A stretch of 8,898 bases of DNA from Candidatus Woesearchaeota archaeon (GTDB lineage: Archaea; Nanobdellota; Nanobdellia; Woesearchaeales; GW2011-AR4), in contig DAOVKD010000016.1 of assembly GCA_030631975.1 (NCBI GenBank), positions 1 to 8,898 on the forward strand, in the 5' to 3' direction. Each line of letters opens with the position of its first letter. Within the stretch, counting starts at the first letter, position 1. Position numbers and translations under genes: made by a program. Below are positions 7,301 through 8,898 of the stretch, in pieces. The notes under the pieces are model-generated. The model saw only the letters and a program-made list of their open reading frames with translations, made no database searches and was not told where the DNA came from.

Positions 7301-8389
7301 GACAGGTATATACAATATAAGGCTATACTGTCAACCAACAATTCAAACACCACGCCAACAATAGAGTATGTTGTTATCCAGTATAAAATATCAGATTTTG
7401 CAGGTAGAGAAGATACTGTATACCTAAATTATATTGATTTAGATGATTTCTTCAGCGATTTGGACACAGATAACACTCTTAGCTACACTGCTTCTGCTGT
7501 CAGTAATATTGATATCTCGATTGACAGCTCTAATAGGGTAGGTATAACTCCGGATGCCGATTTTTATGGAACCAGATATGTTGTTTTTACTGCATCAGAT
7601 GGCACAGCAAATGTTTCAAGCAATAACATTTCCTTTACTTTCTTAGACGTTGCAGAGCCATCAGGCACCACTGTAGTCAGCAGCAGCGGAGGCGGGGGAG
7701 GCGGGGGAGGGGGTGGAACAGTATACAGAAGCATTATAATTAACCAATCTAAATCAATTGAATTAATTGTTCCTCAAAATATTAAATCAGGCCCAAATGA
7801 AGAGATAATTATTCCAATAATTTTGCAGAACAATGAAGATTACACCATGAAGGACATAACGCTCAGCGCTATTCCAAGCAGAGCTAATATCAGCATACTA
7901 TTTACAAAAAGCTACATTAGCATTCTCGAAGCAAAGGATGCAACAAATGTTGAGCTGACTCTTACCTCGCCCAATATTTTAACTAATTTCAATATTAGAG
8001 TGTTCGCTGATGTAACCGATCCGAAAATTAACGATTCTGCTTTGGTTGTTGTTAATGTTTTGGAAAATGTAAGCGGCCAAATTTCATACGTAAGGGATTT
8101 CATGAGGCTCAATCCTGAATGTCTTGAGTTGAATGAACTGGTTGAGCAGGCAAAAGAGGAACTAAAAAATCATAATTATGATAAGGCACAGGTATTGCTG
8201 GATAGGGCAATGGATAACTGTAAATTCCTGCTTTCTGCAAAAAATATTCAAGTTTCAGAACCCGGCAGCTTTTCATTTTACTCTAGAATCATTAACAATC
8301 CTTACTCCAAACCCATAATAATTTTGATGATTTTTGGCATTGCATTGACAATTGGCTACATAACATACAATAAATGGAAATGGTATTGA
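4322..8389 (+). CDS. Giant modular surface glycoprotein with tandem cadherin/Ig-like repeats and C-terminal TM anchor
   Basis: The 1355-residue product has a signal peptide (about 1-34, ending AEAAA). About nine beta-sandwich repeats of 90-100 residues follow, with boundaries at N-x-(x)-P junctions near 133, 226, 330, 422, 518, 608, 699 and 786, running to about 878. Most are He_PIG/cadherin-like, with D-x-D-x-D-x-L-T-(F/Y) and (I/V)-x-F-x-P cores. Two are Ig/PKD-like (133-225, 786-878) and end in the same TNR motif. A beta domain with R-Y-I-Q-Y-K (880-1020) precedes a last cadherin-like repeat (1024-1110), a ten-Gly linker (1123-1132), a NEW3/MSP-like domain (about 1135-1250), a helical hairpin (1261-1308), a TM helix (1330-1350) and the tail NKWKWY. 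I counted ten N-x-S/T sequons in repeat 422-517 alone, so heavy N-glycosylation is likely. It lies 45 nt after the 836-residue gene, with a weak AAGGGGAT ribosome site. The stop codon falls inside a 22-bp tandem repeat. Confidence 0.87.
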   Translation: MTIKKNLFYQPKFSIILLLLFLILTLSFTAEAAASFDFDPYIFDGTMFNLTEDQYWTYDINVTCEETSVNFSVQENPYANLTINPQNGVMEFTPTNDEVGWNGNYYLLIAKNKTNPALDYITASIGFNISNVNDAPNITSFYPTETNISVKENSTLHFNYTATDVDAGDTMNTSWYLNGSLKSSNATWNYTPGLCDAGFYTVMLKVNDTSNENNTQLWNVTVNNTNRVPILNYTFGNITWQEDTNLTDNLTLNNFFSDLDNLECSGEANLTFSAIGNSSNITIIINASTTNVSFIPANNFFGVEIIYFTASDGTNTTKSNNITLNVTSVNDAPAFNYTNQSLFGDVLFVYDINATDPDNEFQPGSDNLTYYDNSTIFNVNSSTGVINFTPNSSHVGYHPVNISADDGQVNTSALIYFNITANSAPNLTAIGNKNATEGTYFRMNVTAADADNDTLTFSSNFSNFGKFVVNYTESNKTVNFSFLPENDDVGNHTIKITVTDENGASDFEIINLTVFNVNNAPNLTAIPNQTLRTDRLFTLNVSAADLDNENLTFSDNSTFFNITYVNITTGLISFTPNSNNTGNHTINITVSDAALNDSQLVFFIINNNTAPVLSTIGNHTFQEDSLFILQINATDANNDTLTFSANTTIFNLTTVNTTSVLINFTPAQQNVGLHWINFTVNDSPLADFELVFFNITLLNDTPYFDPAIPNLNATAGILFYYDVNATDDENDSLIYSDNSTIFNITNSTGIINFTPASSQINNYSINISVSDGLNMNSTIITFQVLNSTAPTITSFTPNAANASVAEGSSILFNVTASDPNNDPINYSWKLNLAEKSTNQSWLYEPGYTEAGCYNVTIVVSDGSLNDSHSWDLTVNDTNRKTKYGIKNQSSQSDFSGGALSHVNLTAESGNITLAKSDGANYFAEGNFTSLVIDLSSNTNITFLNISWKENSPENTSIIFQVRSSQDNATFTNFTGNNTINYTNPNGTLINTTSDRYIQYKAILSTNNSNTTPTIEYVVIQYKISDFAGREDTVYLNYIDLDDFFSDLDTDNTLSYTASAVSNIDISIDSSNRVGITPDADFYGTRYVVFTASDGTANVSSNNISFTFLDVAEPSGTTVVSSSGGGGGGGGGGTVYRSIIINQSKSIELIVPQNIKSGPNEEIIIPIILQNNEDYTMKDITLSAIPSRANISILFTKSYISILEAKDATNVELTLTSPNILTNFNIRVFADVTDPKINDSALVVVNVLENVSGQISYVRDFMRLNPECLELNELVEQAKEELKNHNYDKAQVLLDRAMDNCKFLLSAKNIQVSEPGSFSFYSRIINNPYSKPIIILMIFGIALTIGYITYNKWKWY

Positions 8390-8430
8390 CAATAAATGGA
8401 AATGGTATTGACAATAAATGGAAATGGCAT
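8371..8430 (+). repeat. 22-bp tandem repeat (2 full copies plus 16 bp) overlapping the stop codon
   Basis: Units start at 8371, 8393 and 8415 with TAAATGGAAATGG; the first two continue identically through TATTGACAA, and the third diverges after 16 bp. The first unit encodes the final NKWKWY and stop of the giant glycoprotein. The same array, with one unit fewer inside the window, recurs inverted at 8861-8898. A unit this short without spacers is not a CRISPR; it looks like slippage or element-end duplication. Confidence 0.85.
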
Positions 8431-8495
8431 AAAAAATTTATACTCAGAAAAGGCAGTACTAAGGCAATACTGTACCATTTAGGCTGTGGATGCAG
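8393..8495 (+). repeat. Left arm of a 103-bp inverted repeat
   Basis: It matches the reverse complement of 8796-8898 at 100 of 103 positions by hand alignment. The first 79 are exact and the three differences are at 8472, 8477 and 8486. It contains most of the 22-bp tandem array, an A6-TTTATAC promoter-like stretch and the AGTACT palindrome at 8456-8461. The inner edge (8495) directly touches the 5' half of the 10-bp stem that closes the internal fold. Confidence 0.9.
8437..8444 (+). promoter_or_regulatory. Inward-facing TATA-like box in the left arm
   Basis: TTTATACT is preceded by a run of six A that could serve as a BRE-like element. A start about 26 nt on (near 8466) would transcribe the whole structured interior. 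The mirror copy in the right arm points the opposite way. Confidence 0.4.
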
Positions 8496-8670
8496 GGGCT
8501 GTGCCTAATTTAGGGGAGGTGGGTGGGAAAAAGCATGCAATGATATTGATTAAAATGCTGTGTATCCTCACCAAATGTTTTTTATTTAAGCAAGTAAGAT
8601 GCAGCATTTTGACTTGCCCTGCATGCGACGTAGTTGCATGCCCGCTTGCAACACCGCTTTGGCACAGCCC
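8496..8670. ncRNA. Candidate structured RNA of unknown family
   Basis: This 175-nt stretch is closed by a perfect 10-bp stem, GGGCTGTGCC (8496-8505) with GGCACAGCCC (8661-8670). Inside I can draw: GGTGGG (8518-8523) with CTCACC (8567-8572) and AGCAT (8532-8536) with ATGCT (8555-8559); a long hairpin 8590-8617 (GCAAGTAAGATG, CAG loop, CATTTT, one bulged G, ACTTGC; 12 bp); and 8621-8641 (GCATGCGA, CGTAG loop, TTGCATGC; 8 bp). It is more GC-rich than the genes beside it, as structured RNAs are in AT-rich genomes. I looked for RNase P, SRP and tRNA landmarks and found none. Strand is undetermined, since most stems form on both; TATA-like boxes face in from both arms. Confidence 0.4.
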
Positions 8671-8673
8671 TTT

Positions 8674-8708
8674 ATGTTAAGAGTATACTTAGGAACTGTA
8701 CTTAACAT
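8674..8708. repeat. 8-bp hairpin after the structured core
   Basis: ATGTTAAG (8674-8681) pairs exactly with CTTAACAT (8701-8708) around a 19-nt loop containing GTATAC. It begins 3 nt after the core's closing stem and is followed on the plus strand by T/A-rich sequence (8708-8725) that could end a transcript. Confidence 0.45.
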
Positions 8709-8732
8709 TTTAATATAATTTTATTATGAGCT

Positions 8733-8778
8733 CCTCCCGCAACCACGCAGCCTAAAGGTTGGGGTATCTTTTGGGAGG
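8733..8778. repeat. Two-tier hairpin between the core and the right arm
   Basis: CCTCCC (8733-8738) pairs with GGGAGG (8773-8778), and inside it CAACC (8740-8744) pairs with GGTTG (8757-8761), with an asymmetric internal loop. The apical loop contains AGCCTAAA, the start of an AGCCTAAAGG word repeated at 8806-8815 inside the right arm. Confidence 0.45.
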
Positions 8779-8795
8779 TGTTCGGTCAGAAAAGG

Positions 8796-8898
8796 CTGCA
8801 TCCATAGCCTAAAGGGTATAGTATTGCCTTAGTACTGCCTTTTCTGAGTATAAATTTTTTATGCCATTTCCATTTATTGTCAATACCATTTCCATTTA
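8796..8898 (-). repeat. Right arm of the 103-bp inverted repeat, running to the window edge
   Basis: This is the reverse complement of 8393-8495 with three differences. The copy ends exactly at the last base of the window, inside the tandem-repeat part, so the true outer limit is unknown. On the minus strand it contains the same codons (NKWKWY, stop) as the end of the giant glycoprotein. Sequence beyond the edge could therefore be an inverted copy of that gene's 3' end, or just the element's tip. Confidence 0.9.
8847..8854 (-). promoter_or_regulatory. Inward-facing TATA-like box in the right arm
   Basis: On the minus strand this reads TTTATACT after six A, identical to the left-arm box. It would drive leftward transcription across the interior, antisense to the left-arm transcript. 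Confidence 0.35.

Larger units (their letters stand above)
8393..8898. other. Composite inverted-repeat element, possibly a non-autonomous mobile element or RNA locus
   Basis: Two 103-bp arms enclose 300 nt with no convincing coding frame: the 64-codon plus-strand frame at 8486-8680 has no ribosome site or recognisable domain and lies over the predicted stems. Long near-identical inverted ends around a short non-coding body are the shape of a MITE-like element. Alternatives are a structural RNA locus, a recombination or replication site, or an inverted duplication of the glycoprotein 3' end. No target-site duplication can be checked because the right flank is missing. Confidence 0.45.

Noticed and set aside
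8371..8430. Short tandem repeats as a CRISPR array
   Set aside because: Units are 22 bp, directly abutting, without spacers, and one overlaps a stop codon.
8486..8680. 64-codon plus-strand frame
   Set aside because: It has no ribosome site and no domain, has odd Cys/Leu-rich composition, and lies over the nested stems of the inverted-repeat interior.
8496..8795. RNase P RNA, SRP RNA or tRNA
   Set aside because: I could not find the conserved RNase P regions, the SRP helix-8 motif or a T-arm with acceptor stem on either strand.
8393..8898. Covalently closed hairpin end of a linear replicon
   Set aside because: Reading through such an end would give a near-perfect palindrome with a tiny loop; here 300 nt of non-palindromic sequence separates diverged arms.

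Overview
The window reads as AT-rich archaeal DNA, most likely from a DPANN lineage of the Woesearchaeota/Pacearchaeota type. The grounds are TATA boxes about 26 nt ahead of start codons (leaderless pattern), tiny ribbon-helix-helix regulators, and large secreted proteins full of N-x-S/T sequons, cadherin/Ig-like repeats, poly-glycine linkers and a C-terminal membrane anchor. The lineage is inferred from style; there is no marker gene in the window.

Left edge (1 to about 262): the 5' end of an IS200/IS605-type tnpA on the minus strand. It is identified by its N-terminal HUH-transposase signature, a good Shine-Dalgarno sequence, and a leader hairpin that buries that sequence. Two more hairpins (149-180, 218-260) follow and probably mark the element's end, which abuts the next gene.

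269-1203: two small exported or anchored proteins. The first has an MSP/Ig-like beta domain of a kind common in DPANN genomes. The second has one Ig/PKD-like domain and a hydrophobic 'TGFVI' tail.

1204-1433: a non-coding control region with a T-rich terminator-like stretch, an 8-bp inverted repeat, three exact-register 11-bp iterons, and a TATA box set for a leaderless start.

1434-8389: a compact run of four genes: two tandem, related ribbon-helix-helix (RHH) proteins of 53 and 54 residues; an 836-residue surface protein that overlaps the second RHH gene by ATGA; and, 45 nt later, a 1355-residue modular surface glycoprotein. The layout suggests an autoregulated cell-surface adhesin operon: the RHH pair would bind the iterons and set expression of two membrane-anchored glycoproteins that share a terminal architecture (last cadherin-like repeat, poly-Gly linker, membrane-proximal module, TM). 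Only the 836-residue protein has a sizeable cytoplasmic domain.

8371-8898: no convincing protein gene. A 22-bp tandem repeat overlaps the glycoprotein stop codon and leads into a 103-bp inverted repeat (100 of 103 positions matching) whose other arm ends exactly at the window edge. Each arm carries an inward-facing TATA-like sequence. The 300 nt between the arms is comparatively GC-rich and folds by eye into nested stems, including a perfect 10-bp closing stem. This is the least explained part of the window: a candidate structured RNA or non-autonomous mobile element, with a real possibility that the sequence stops here because an assembler could not pass the repeat.
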